Below are positions 5,403 through 12,534 of a DNA stretch of 12,534 nt, piece by piece. Both the position numbers and the translations under genes were made by a program. A model generated the notes under the pieces. That model saw only the letters and a program-made list of their open reading frames with translations. It was not told the DNA's origin and ran no database searches. Where the stretch lies: the NCBI GenBank assembly GCA_947174085.1, contig CAMWHN010000029.1:1-12534 (forward strand). Reading direction: 5' to 3'. This DNA is from an uncultured Ruminococcus sp. Its GTDB lineage: Bacteria > Bacillota > Clostridia > Oscillospirales > Ruminococcaceae. How positions within the stretch are numbered: the first letter of the stretch is position 1; each line of letters begins with the position of its first letter.

Positions 5403-7200
5403 ATTAAATCATAAAGCAATGCAGATTGTCCGAAATTATCCAGATTTGCAATTGCTTTTATTAAAGGGCGAAATTGCAAATTTAAAAATACAGGATTCCG
5501 GACATTTGTATTTTTCATTGCGTGACAAAGAAAGTTCTGTCAAAGCTGTTATGTTTCGGCATTTGGCAGAAAATTTGCGATTTGAGGTCAAAAATGGCAT
5601 ACAGGTGATTGCTTCGGCAAATGCGGATATTTATTCAGTAAGTGGCACATTTCAATTGCATGTGACAGATATGTTATTGCAAGGCTTAGGCAGTGTGCAA
5701 CGTGGTTTGGAACAAAGAAAAAATATCTTGTATGCAGAGGGAATTTTTAATAATTCTGTAAAAAAACAGATTCCTGAAGAACCAAATAAAATTGGCTTAA
5801 TTACTTCGTCAAAAGGTGCTGTTTTACAAGATATGCTGAAAATTTTAGAAAGACGTTGTCCATTGGCTGAAATTATATTATTTCCCGCAAAAATGCAGGG
5901 AAAACAAGCAGAATCTGAAATTTGTCAGGCACTTGCCATTGCAGATACACAGGGCTGTGATGTGCTGATTCTTGGCAGAGGCGGAGGCAGTGCAGAAGAT
6001 TTAGATATTTTTAATTCAGAGAAAATTGTAAGAGCAGTTTATTCCTGTCAAACGCCTGTGATTTCAGCAATCGGGCATGAAACGGATATTACACTAACAG
6101 ATGCTGTTGCGGATTTGCGTGCGTCAACACCGTCTGTAGGAGCTGAACTTGCAACACAAAAAATATATCCTGAAATTTTATTAAATAATAAACTAGTTGA
6201 ATCTGTCAAGCAAGTACAGACAGGAGATATGTTAAAGATTTGCCTGCCAGATGGTTGCATTAGGGTTAAGGTGGAAAGTGAGGAAAATAATTTTATGAAT
6301 GATAATAATTTAGTAAATAAGCAATTGGCAGAATATGCTGAACGTGTGCAAAATTATATGCATGCTGTATTAGAATCTATGCAGAAACAGACAGAAATGA
6401 ATATTGAAAAATTATTTGAAGCAATACAATATTCTTTGACAGCAGGTGGCAAACGAATTAGACCAGCTTTGATTTATGCTTTTTGTCAAGCATGTGGCGG
6501 AGATTTAAATTCAGCAGATGTTGTTGCTTGTGCCATGGAAATGACACACACTTCATCTTTGATTTTTGATGATTTGCCCTGTATGGATAATGATGATTTT
6601 AGACGTGGCAAGCCGTCTTGTCATAAGGCTTTCGGAGAGGCAACGGCAGTTTTAGCCGGTGATGCTTTAATTTGTATGCCGTTTGAATTAATTGCAAAAG
6701 ATAAAAATTTAAATCCAGAGCAGAAAATTAATTTAATAAAAATTCTCGCAGGACGTGAGGGCGTTTCTGGTATGATTGGCGGTCAAATGCTGGACATGCA
6801 GTTTGAAACCCAAGAACATGTAAAAATGGACGAATTGCAAATGATGTGCCTTGGCAAAACAGGTGCTTTAATGCAAGCGTCTTGTCAAATGGGTTGCATC
6901 TGTGGCAATGCTACGCCGGAACAAATACAATCTGCCGGAGATTATGGCAATTATGTTGGATTAGCGTTTCAGATTATTGATGATATTCTTGATGTGACAA
7001 GTACGTCAGAACAACTTGGCAAGCCTGTTGGCAGTGATGCAGAAGAAAATAAAACAACGTTTGTAAGTCTTATAGGGATTGAAGAAGCCAAAAAACAAGC
7101 CGCAGAATTAACAAAAATGGCACATCAAGCGTTAGATAATTTTGAAAATACTGAATTTTTACACGCCTTAACAGACGCACTTCTAGTACGGGTGCAGTAA
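5380..7200 (+). CDS. xseA: XseA-IspA fused frame: reduced exonuclease VII large subunit joined to polyprenyl diphosphate synthase
   Basis: A single stop-free frame of 606 codons. Residues 1-305 are XseA, the catalytic subunit of exonuclease VII, which degrades single-stranded DNA: an OB fold (LTVSELN to about residue 100, with KGEIANLKIQDSGHLYFSLRD), then the catalytic domain. D151, R200 (GRGGGS), H233 and D236 (GHETD) match the spacing of the E. coli residues I recall as essential (D155, R205, H238, D241). After RASTPSVGAELA (about 258) only some twenty residues precede the C-terminal beta element (VKQVQTGDMLKICLPDG, near 275-291), so the long coiled coil is missing. No xseB follows; the frame runs directly into IspA (see next entry). 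ATG 5380 (MAVLTVSELN) fits the family start, has no clear ribosome binding site and overlaps the previous gene. An upstream ATG at 5284 gives an unrelated leader and is unlikely. Confidence 0.85.
   Translation: MAVLTVSELNHKAMQIVRNYPDLQLLLLKGEIANLKIQDSGHLYFSLRDKESSVKAVMFRHLAENLRFEVKNGIQVIASANADIYSVSGTFQLHVTDMLLQGLGSVQRGLEQRKNILYAEGIFNNSVKKQIPEEPNKIGLITSSKGAVLQDMLKILERRCPLAEIILFPAKMQGKQAESEICQALAIADTQGCDVLILGRGGGSAEDLDIFNSEKIVRAVYSCQTPVISAIGHETDITLTDAVADLRASTPSVGAELATQKIYPEILLNNKLVESVKQVQTGDMLKICLPDGCIRVKVESEENNFMNDNNLVNKQLAEYAERVQNYMHAVLESMQKQTEMNIEKLFEAIQYSLTAGGKRIRPALIYAFCQACGGDLNSADVVACAMEMTHTSSLIFDDLPCMDNDDFRRGKPSCHKAFGEATAVLAGDALICMPFELIAKDKNLNPEQKINLIKILAGREGVSGMIGGQMLDMQFETQEHVKMDELQMMCLGKTGALMQASCQMGCICGNATPEQIQSAGDYGNYVGLAFQIIDDILDVTSTSEQLGKPVGSDAEENKTTFVSLIGIEEAKKQAAELTKMAHQALDNFENTEFLHALTDALLVRVQ
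6280..6283 (+). promoter_or_regulatory. Internal ribosome binding site ahead of ispA
   Basis: GAGG (within AGTGAGG, 6277-6283) lies 11 bases before ATG 6295 inside the fused frame. It could let IspA be made as a separate protein. It is a moderate match with slightly long spacing. Confidence 0.45.
6295..7200 (+). CDS. ispA: IspA-type polyprenyl (farnesyl/geranyl) diphosphate synthase, internal start in the fused frame
   Basis: Condenses isopentenyl diphosphate with allylic primers to make C10-C20 prenyl diphosphates, precursors of undecaprenyl carrier and quinones, in the cytoplasm. From ATG 6295 it is 301 residues, the normal stand-alone length, and MNDNNLVNKQLAEYAERVQNYM looks like a natural N-terminus. 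Landmarks: GGKRIRPAL near 50, the first Asp-rich motif D92-D93-x4-D98 with RRGKPS behind it, IGGQMLDM, GKTGALMQ, and the second Asp-rich motif D229-D230-x2-D233 (IIDDILDVTS). The DDx4D spacing fits short-chain bacterial FPP/GGPP synthases. It can be translated as the C-terminal part of the XseA fusion, from its own internal start, or both. Chain length of the product cannot be fixed by eye. It pairs functionally with dxs downstream. Confidence 0.9.
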   Translation: MNDNNLVNKQLAEYAERVQNYMHAVLESMQKQTEMNIEKLFEAIQYSLTAGGKRIRPALIYAFCQACGGDLNSADVVACAMEMTHTSSLIFDDLPCMDNDDFRRGKPSCHKAFGEATAVLAGDALICMPFELIAKDKNLNPEQKINLIKILAGREGVSGMIGGQMLDMQFETQEHVKMDELQMMCLGKTGALMQASCQMGCICGNATPEQIQSAGDYGNYVGLAFQIIDDILDVTSTSEQLGKPVGSDAEENKTTFVSLIGIEEAKKQAAELTKMAHQALDNFENTEFLHALTDALLVRVQ

Positions 7201-7219
7201 TGGCAGGAAGTGAGAATTT

Positions 7220-7657
7220 ATGATATATAATCCGATTTTGTGTGCTGGTGTTCTGGGGTGGGCAGCGGCACAGGTTTTGAAATTTATTTTATTTTTTATG
7301 CAGAATACAAAATTTAATGTAGAAAGATTATATGGCTCTGGTGGTATGCCAAGTTCGCATTCGTCTTTGGTATGTGCGTCGTTGATTTCAACAGGAAGAT
7401 TAAACGGCTGGGATTCGTCTGCGTTTGCGATTATGTTTGTTGTTTCGGCAATTGTCATGTATGATGCGGCAAATGTGAGACTAGAAGCCGGAAAACATGC
7501 AAAGCAATTAAATGCAATTATGTTAAAATTATTTTCACAAGATGAACAGGCAGATAAAAAAAGTCAATTTAAAGAATTGCTAGGGCATACGCCGTTACAA
7601 GTTGTATGTGGGGCGATATTGGGTATTATGATTGGTGCATTTATGCCTTTGCAATAA
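7220..7657 (+). CDS. Divergent PAP2 family membrane protein (YuiD/DUF212-like)
   Basis: 145-residue membrane protein of the divergent PAP2 (acid phosphatase/haloperoxidase-related) family. Landmarks: N-terminal helix about residues 5-27, GGMPSSHSSLVCA at 41-53 with H47 in the expected phosphatase-like position, a second helix (FAIMFVVSAIVMYDAANVRLEAGKHA), KELLGHTPLQVVCGAILGIMIG at the C-terminus. The family's substrate is not established. Its place between ispA and dxs makes a prenyl-phosphate substrate tempting but unproven. It begins 19 bases after ispA behind AGGAAGTGAG (7205-7214). Length and motifs look intact. Confidence 0.88.
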   Translation: MIYNPILCAGVLGWAAAQVLKFILFFMQNTKFNVERLYGSGGMPSSHSSLVCASLISTGRLNGWDSSAFAIMFVVSAIVMYDAANVRLEAGKHAKQLNAIMLKLFSQDEQADKKSQFKELLGHTPLQVVCGAILGIMIGAFMPLQ

Positions 7658-7682
7658 ATTTATGATGGGAAGTGATAAAAAT

Positions 7683-9572
7683 ATGAGTATTATGAATCAA
7701 GAATCTAAAGAATATAAGCTTAGTGAGCTAACACTCCCACAGGATTTGAAAAAATTAAATTTTTATCAATGCCGGAAACTTGCTAAAGAAATTCGTGCTT
7801 TGATGGTTCGTGTTATTTCTAAAAACGGTGGGCATTTAGCGTCTAATTTAGGAACAGTAGAATTAACAATGGGTTTGCATAGGATATTTGATTCTCCCAA
7901 AGATAAAATTATTTGGGACGTTGGACATCAGTGTTATACGCATAAAATTCTAACAGGTCGTGCAGATAAATTCGAGAGTATCAGAAAAGAAAATGGTCTT
8001 GCCGGCTTTCCAAAGCCTGATGAATCTGAACATGATGTGTTTATTAGTGGGCATAGCAGTACGTCAATTTCTGTTGCTTGTGGCATTGCGGAAGCAATGC
8101 GTTTAAAAAATGATAATCATAAAGTGATTGCTGTTATTGGTGATGGTGCATTAACAGGCGGTTTGGCATTTGAGGGTTTGAATAACGGTGGAAAGAAAAA
8201 ATTAAAAAATTTAATTGTTATTTTAAATGATAATAATATGTCAATTTCTGGAAATGTGGGAGCTGTTTCAGGTTATTTGCGTTCTATTCGAGAGAGTGAA
8301 CGCTATGTACAGAAAAAACAACAGCTTGAAAAAAATTTATTAAGTAATGCCAAAATTGGCATGCCGGCTGTGAAAGTTTTGAAAAAAACAAAAGATAGTT
8401 TTAAACGTGTGATATTTCAACAGGCAACTATGTTTGAACAGTTTGGTTTTGTATATTTAGGTCCAGTTGATGGGCATAATTTACAACAACTGGAAGAAGT
8501 ATTTAAAACTGCAAAGCGTTATGATGCGCCTGTATTTATTCATGTAAAAACTGTGAAAGGCAAAGGCTATCTGCCGGCGGAACAAAATCCAAGTCAATTT
8601 CATGGGGTGTCTAAATTTGATATTATGACAGGGAATCCCGAAGTTTCTGGGAAAGATTGCTATTCTGATGTATTCGGAAAAGAATTAACAGCATTAGCAG
8701 AACAAAATAATAAAATTTGTGCCATTACGGCAGCTATGACTTATGGAACAGGATTGCAATATTTCCAAGAAAAATTTCCAGAGCGTTTTTATGATGTAGG
8801 AATTGCCGAACAACATGCTGTGACATTTTCAGCAGGGCTTGCATCTGCCGGAATGATACCAGTATTCGCTGTATATTCTACGTTTTTGCAGAGAGCTTAT
8901 GATCAGCTCTTGCATGATGTTGCAATTGGAAAATTACATGTTGTATTAGGAATTGACAGAGCTGGTATTGTCGGCGAAGACGGCGAAACACATCAAGGAA
9001 CTTTTGACGTGCCTATGCTGACATCTATTCCCGAGTCAGTAATTTATGCACCCGCATGCTATGAAGAATTAAAGCTTTGTCTAAAAAGAGCTATTCAAGA
9101 AGATACAGGATTAACAGCAGTGCGCTATCCTCGTGGCAATGATGCAAATATGAAATTTCCTAAAAAAAATTTAAATACAAATTATTATTTTACAGAATCT
9201 AATTCGGATATATTATTAATTTCTTATGGGAGAGTGTATCAAGCGATTTGGGAAGCGCATTGTACTTGTAAAAAAATTGGTTATGAAACTAGTATATTAA
9301 AATTAACAAGAATTTTTCCCTTGCAAGAGGAACTAGTAGAAATGGCTTTGCGTTATCGAACCGTGATGTTTTTTGAAGAAAGTAGTGGCTATGGCGGTAT
9401 TTCTACTATTTTTGGGTCTTTATTAGCACAGTATGGTTTTAAAGGGCAATATGTTAGAATATCCGCAGATAGTTTTTTAAAACATGCGTCTGTGGCTGCT
9501 TTGTTAGATAAATCTGAATTATCTGCACAAGCCGTTTGCAGATATATTTATGCATATGGCAGTAAGAATTGA
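7683..9572 (+). CDS. dxs: 1-deoxy-D-xylulose-5-phosphate synthase
   Basis: Thiamine-diphosphate enzyme that joins pyruvate and glyceraldehyde 3-phosphate to form DXP, the first step of the MEP isoprenoid route. 629 residues from ATG 7683, the usual length. Landmarks: GGHLASNLGTVELT near 47, WDVGHQCYTHKILTGR, GDGALTGG at 153-160 with N182 (NDNNMSIS) completing the cofactor/Mg2+ site, GPVDGHN, HGVSKFD, the general acid-base E376 (VGIAEQHAV), and DRAGIVGEDGETHQG. The domain order (cofactor-binding, pyrimidine-binding, C-terminal transketolase) is complete. GGGAAGTGA (7667-7675) serves the start; ATG 7692 is a weaker alternative. It shares 17 bases with tlyA. Confidence 0.96.
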   Translation: MSIMNQESKEYKLSELTLPQDLKKLNFYQCRKLAKEIRALMVRVISKNGGHLASNLGTVELTMGLHRIFDSPKDKIIWDVGHQCYTHKILTGRADKFESIRKENGLAGFPKPDESEHDVFISGHSSTSISVACGIAEAMRLKNDNHKVIAVIGDGALTGGLAFEGLNNGGKKKLKNLIVILNDNNMSISGNVGAVSGYLRSIRESERYVQKKQQLEKNLLSNAKIGMPAVKVLKKTKDSFKRVIFQQATMFEQFGFVYLGPVDGHNLQQLEEVFKTAKRYDAPVFIHVKTVKGKGYLPAEQNPSQFHGVSKFDIMTGNPEVSGKDCYSDVFGKELTALAEQNNKICAITAAMTYGTGLQYFQEKFPERFYDVGIAEQHAVTFSAGLASAGMIPVFAVYSTFLQRAYDQLLHDVAIGKLHVVLGIDRAGIVGEDGETHQGTFDVPMLTSIPESVIYAPACYEELKLCLKRAIQEDTGLTAVRYPRGNDANMKFPKKNLNTNYYFTESNSDILLISYGRVYQAIWEAHCTCKKIGYETSILKLTRIFPLQEELVEMALRYRTVMFFEESSGYGGISTIFGSLLAQYGFKGQYVRISADSFLKHASVAALLDKSELSAQAVCRYIYAYGSKN

Positions 9573-10278
9573 TATTGCTCTGGCTGAGCGTGGACTTTGC
9601 CAAAGTCGCTCAAGAGCAAAATTATTATTAAAAAATGGCAAGGTATTATTAAATGGCAAAGTTTGTACAAAGCCGTCTATTCTAGTAGAAGATGTTGATA
9701 AAATTATACTGGAAGATTTAAAATTTGTCGGCAGAGGTGGCTTAAAATTAGCACATGCTTTGCAAGTATTTGCAGTAAATCCCAGAAATAAAATTTGCAT
9801 GGACGTTGGTGCGTCTACTGGAGGATTTACAGATTGTATGCTTCAGAATCATGCAAAATTAGTTTATGCAATTGATGTCGGTCATGACCAGTTAGCAGAA
9901 AAATTAAAAAATAATAAACAAGTAATTAATTTAGAAAATACAGATATTAGAAATTTAAATAAATCTAGTTTTTTAGAATTACCAGAATTTTGTAGTATTG
10001 ATGTTTCGTTTATATCTCTTATATATATTTTGCCGTCTGTATATGATTTATTAGCAGATAATGCTGATTGTATTGCACTTGTTAAGCCCCAGTTTGAAGC
10101 CGGAAGAAAATTTTTAAATAAACAAGGTGTTGTGAAATCTGAAAAAATTAGACAGCAAGTATTACAGAATATTTTAGATTTTGCAAAGCAAACTGGTTTT
10201 ATTATAAAAAATTCTTGTGAGTCGCCTATTCAAGGCGGTTCTGGTAATATTGAATATCTTGTTTGGCTGAAAAAATAA
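9556..10278 (+). CDS. tlyA: TlyA family rRNA 2'-O-methyltransferase
   Basis: SAM-dependent ribose methyltransferase of the TlyA/hemolysin A family, which modifies 23S (and in one subtype also 16S) rRNA; mutations in the mycobacterial homologue cause capreomycin resistance. 240 residues. An N-terminal S4 RNA-binding domain (about 3-65: RIDIALAERGLCQSRSRAK, LNGKV) is followed by the FtsJ-like fold: RGGLKLAHAL, the SAM motif G85-ASTGGF, YAIDVGHDQL, DVSFISLIYILPSV and ALVKPQFEAGR. I prefer ATG 9556 (MAVRIDIALAE, the family start) over ATG 9550. Neither has a clear ribosome binding site, so translation probably depends on ribosomes finishing dxs, which overlaps by 17 bases. The subtype (one or two rRNA targets) cannot be settled by eye. 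Confidence 0.93.
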   Translation: MAVRIDIALAERGLCQSRSRAKLLLKNGKVLLNGKVCTKPSILVEDVDKIILEDLKFVGRGGLKLAHALQVFAVNPRNKICMDVGASTGGFTDCMLQNHAKLVYAIDVGHDQLAEKLKNNKQVINLENTDIRNLNKSSFLELPEFCSIDVSFISLIYILPSVYDLLADNADCIALVKPQFEAGRKFLNKQGVVKSEKIRQQVLQNILDFAKQTGFIIKNSCESPIQGGSGNIEYLVWLKK

Positions 10279-10300
10279 AATATAAATTTAGGTGAGAATT

Positions 10301-11176
10301 ATGCTAAGTTTTGCAATTTATCCGAATTTTCAAAAAAAATATGCCCTGTCTTGTGCTTTGCAAGTCTGTCATAAATTACATGCACTAGGTGCTGAAATAT
10401 ATACAGATGAATCTTATGCGTCAGAATTTGCAGAATGTGATTATATGCAGTATGGAATTTTTGCAAATTTAGTACATCATGTGGATATTGTAATAGCTAT
10501 CGGTGGTGATGGGACTATCTTGCGCTGTGCAAGGCAAATGATTGGCTCTTGTGCAAAGTTATTGGGCATTAATACAGGACATCTTGGATTTATGGCAAGT
10601 TTAGAAAGTAATCAGCTTGATGAATTACAAAAATTATTTCAAGGCGAATATCATTGCTCTGAACGTATGCTATTACAAGCTGTATTAAACGGCGATGGCA
10701 AAAAAATGAAATTCATGGCTCTAAATGATATTGCAATTTCTGGATTCTATGGCAAAGTATTTGATTTTTCTGTCTTCGCAGATAATGCTTTAATAGGCAA
10801 GTACCGTGCAGATGGTGTCATTTGCAGTACGCCTACAGGGTCTACTGCTTATGCATTGTCTGCCGGTGGGTCGCTGATAGAACCGGAATTATCTTGTATT
10901 GAAATTGCGTTGATTTGTCCACATTCACTTTTTTATAGACCGTTGTTATTAGCTCCTGAGAGAATTATTAAAATTCAGCATACAGCGGATTACTCTCGGC
11001 AAATTTGTTTGAGTGCAGACGGCGAACCGCCAATAGCATTTCCAGTCGGCTATGTATTGGAAATTAGAAAATCAAAGCATAAAATTGCGTTAATTAGCAT
11101 GAAAAATAATAGTTTTTTTGATTCAGTCAATCAAAAATTAATGCATTCTATTAAAGGCATTTCAGGAACAGAATAA
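10301..11176 (+). CDS. nadK: NAD kinase
   Basis: Phosphorylates NAD+ to NADP+ in the cytoplasm. 291 residues from ATG 10301. Landmarks in order: GGDGTILR at 68-75 with catalytic D70, GINTGHLGFMA from about 90, NDIAIS, ADGVICSTPTGSTAYALSAGG (substrate-binding) and SADGEPPIAF. I chose ATG 10301 because AGGTGA (10290-10295) lies 5 bases before it; the in-frame GTG at 10292 sits inside that site and would add only three residues. The position between tlyA and argR is conserved across many Firmicutes. Confidence 0.95.
   Translation: MLSFAIYPNFQKKYALSCALQVCHKLHALGAEIYTDESYASEFAECDYMQYGIFANLVHHVDIVIAIGGDGTILRCARQMIGSCAKLLGINTGHLGFMASLESNQLDELQKLFQGEYHCSERMLLQAVLNGDGKKMKFMALNDIAISGFYGKVFDFSVFADNALIGKYRADGVICSTPTGSTAYALSAGGSLIEPELSCIEIALICPHSLFYRPLLLAPERIIKIQHTADYSRQICLSADGEPPIAFPVGYVLEIRKSKHKIALISMKNNSFFDSVNQKLMHSIKGISGTE
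11115..11137. repeat. Perfect 9-bp inverted repeat in the 3' end of nadK
   Basis: TTTTTGATT (11115-11123), five-base loop CAGTC, AATCAAAAA (11129-11137). It lies within nadK coding sequence about 60 bases before the argR start. The arms are nearly all A/T, so a weak RNA hairpin or a protein-binding palindrome are both possible, and chance is plausible in DNA this AT-rich. Confidence 0.4.
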
Positions 11177-11197
11177 ATTAAGGAGTGGAAATTTTTC

Positions 11198-11650
11198 ATG
11201 AATGCAAGACAAAAAGCAATTTTAAAATTAATTCGTTCAGAAAAAATTTGTAATCAAGAAGAATTGCAGAGTGCTTTAAAAAATTTAGGTTTTCCAGTTG
11301 CACAGACAACAATTTCAAGAGATATTCGGGCATTAGGTTTAATTAAAAAAGCTGATGAAAATCAGCAATATTGCTATCAGGAAGCAGAGATAAATTTAAA
11401 TCAGCAAGAATTATTTATAAGTAATATATTAAAAATAGATTATGCCGGAAATATGCTTGTAATAAAATGCAATACCGGAACGGCGCAAGCTGTTTGTACT
11501 AGAATTGACAGTATGAATTTATTAAATATTGTCGGAACACTTGCCGGAGATGATACTATTTTTGTTCTGGTGCGAACACAGGAGCAAGCTAGAAAACTTG
11601 CTGAAGAATTAATAAAAAATTTCAAAACAGGTGATAAAAAATCATGTTAG
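11198..11650 (+). CDS. argR: ArgR/AhrC arginine repressor
   Basis: Hexameric arginine-responsive regulator of arginine synthesis and breakdown. 150 residues, the normal length. The N-terminal winged helix (about 1-70) carries the recognition segment TTISRDIRALGLIKK with T38-I-S-R41-D42. The C-terminal oligomerisation and arginine-binding domain shows GTAQAVCTRID (94-104) and a GDDTIFVLVR strand near 115, including the adjacent Asp pair that contacts arginine in the family. AAGGAG (11180-11185) lies 12 bases before the ATG, rather far. No arginine genes are in the window; the argR-recN pairing is widespread in Firmicutes. It overlaps recN by 7 bases. Confidence 0.95.
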   Translation: MNARQKAILKLIRSEKICNQEELQSALKNLGFPVAQTTISRDIRALGLIKKADENQQYCYQEAEINLNQQELFISNILKIDYAGNMLVIKCNTGTAQAVCTRIDSMNLLNIVGTLAGDDTIFVLVRTQEQARKLAEELIKNFKTGDKKSC

Positions 11651-12534
11651 AAGAATTATATATCGAAAATCTTGCCGTGATTGAAAAAGCTTGTATTAGT
11701 TTTAAACATGCTTTTCATGTATTTACTGGGGAAACTGGTGCAGGAAAATCTATTTTGATTCATGGGATTCAAGCTGTATTAGGTCAGCGTGTTTCTAAAG
11801 ATTGGGTGCGTACTGGCTGTGAACGTGCAAGCATTACAGCTTTGTTTACAAACTTGCCTGATATAGTAATAAATTTATTATCTGAAATGCATGTTGCTTG
11901 TGATGAAAAACAAGTAACACTCACAAGAGAAATCCGAGCCGATGGCGGAAGTATTGGCAGAATTAATGGAAAAACTGCAAGCGTGTCTAATTTAAAAGAA
12001 ATTGGATTATTATTAATTTCTATTCATGGACAACATGATAATCAAGTTTTATTAAATTCTGAACATCATTTGCAAGTACTTGATGAATTTGGCGGTAATT
12101 CTGAATTTTTACTTGCGTATCAAGAAGCTTTTAGAAATTTGCAGAATATTGCAAGAGAATTAAAAAAATTAAAATCTGAACAGCAAAAACGTCAGCAGAA
12201 AAAATTAATTTTGCAAAAGCAAATTCAGGAAATTGGTGCATTAAATCTTAAAATTGGCGAAGAAGATGAATTAGAAACGGCGTTAATGCAAGCTGAAAAT
12301 TCTGAGAAAATTATTTATAATTTGTCTAACAGTGCGAATGCGCTTGATAATGATAATATAACAATTCAAAATGCGATGCAATTATTACATGAAATTGAAG
12401 ACGTTTATCCGGATATTCAGGAAATTTTGCCAAGACTGCAAGCTTGTTTGATTGAACTAAAAGATATTTCTGATGATTTGCAGAATCAAGCTGAACATAT
12501 TTCAATTGATGAAAATAAAATATCACAATTACGG
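11644..12534 (+). CDS. recN: RecN, DNA repair ATPase (3' partial)
   Basis: SMC-like ATPase that acts early in double-strand break repair. The first 297 codons are present and the frame is open at the right edge. MLEELYIENLAVIEKACISF is the typical N-terminus, followed by Walker A GETGAGKS at 29-36, REIRADGGSIGRINGKTAS, and IHGQHDNQVLLN, the RecN-type Q-loop/lever region. From about residue 160 onward the sequence turns to Lys/Gln/Glu-rich coiled coil. The C-terminal arm, signature and Walker B lie beyond the window. AGGTGAT (11629-11635) is 8 bases before ATG 11644, which overlaps the argR stop. In clostridia spoIVB and spo0A often follow. Confidence 0.95.
   Translation, partial: MLEELYIENLAVIEKACISFKHAFHVFTGETGAGKSILIHGIQAVLGQRVSKDWVRTGCERASITALFTNLPDIVINLLSEMHVACDEKQVTLTREIRADGGSIGRINGKTASVSNLKEIGLLLISIHGQHDNQVLLNSEHHLQVLDEFGGNSEFLLAYQEAFRNLQNIARELKKLKSEQQKRQQKKLILQKQIQEIGALNLKIGEEDELETALMQAENSEKIIYNLSNSANALDNDNITIQNAMQLLHEIEDVYPDIQEILPRLQACLIELKDISDDLQNQAEHISIDENKISQLR

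Noticed and set aside
6249..6299. Short out-of-frame reading (MVALGLRWK...) at the XseA-IspA junction as an xseB remnant
   Set aside because: Only about 15 codons with no similarity to XseB. I see no xseB relic in any frame.
10250..10281. Possible promoter before nadK (TTGAAT and TAAAAT)
   Set aside because: The spacer is 20 bases and the -35 match is weak, and the region is the end of tlyA coding sequence.

Overview
The window is AT-rich and almost entirely coding: sixteen genes, all on the + strand, with no gene-free stretch longer than about 75 bases. A near-complete spoIIIA operon (spoIIIAB to spoIIIAH) points to an endospore-forming Firmicute of class Clostridia. The order spoIIIA - asp23 - nusB - tsaD-like - xseA - ispA - PAP2-like - dxs - tlyA - nadK - argR - recN resembles chromosomal core loci of Ruminococcus/Oscillospiraceae-type gut clostridia, but that family-level placement is inference. 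I see no mobile element, CRISPR array, tRNA, rRNA or clear terminator.

Layout. (1) Bases 1-3647: spoIIIAB (5' end cut by the window edge), AC, AD, AE, AF, AG and AH, the parts of the mother-cell-to-forespore channel of sporulation. Genes are tightly coupled, with GTGA and ATGA junctions and a 23-base overlap between AF and AG. (2) Bases 3648-3721: the longest gap. It holds a near-perfect vegetative promoter (TTGACA, 17-base spacer, TAAAAT with extended TG), which separates the sporulation genes from the housekeeping genes. (3) Bases 3722-5402: an Asp23/YqhY-type protein, NusB, and a TsaD/Kae1-family paralogue. (4) Bases 5380-7200: one uninterrupted frame carrying an exonuclease VII large subunit (XseA) joined in frame to a polyprenyl diphosphate synthase (IspA). 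The XseA part keeps its OB fold, catalytic residues and C-terminal beta element but lacks the long coiled coil that binds XseB, and no xseB gene lies between the two parts as it usually would. (5) Bases 7220-12534: a divergent PAP2-family membrane protein, Dxs, TlyA, NadK, ArgR and the first 297 codons of RecN.

The genes fall into three themes. The first is the spore channel. The second is isoprenoid precursor supply: Dxs makes DXP and IspA condenses the C5 units into longer prenyl diphosphates, with a PAP2-like membrane protein between them. The third is nucleic-acid upkeep and control (NusB, XseA, TlyA, RecN, ArgR). Start and stop codons overlap throughout, so most genes are probably translationally coupled.

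The observation most worth following up is the apparently reduced, XseB-independent exonuclease VII and its in-frame join to IspA. The window otherwise looks like conserved vertical core genome, and I found no convincing undescribed multi-gene system.
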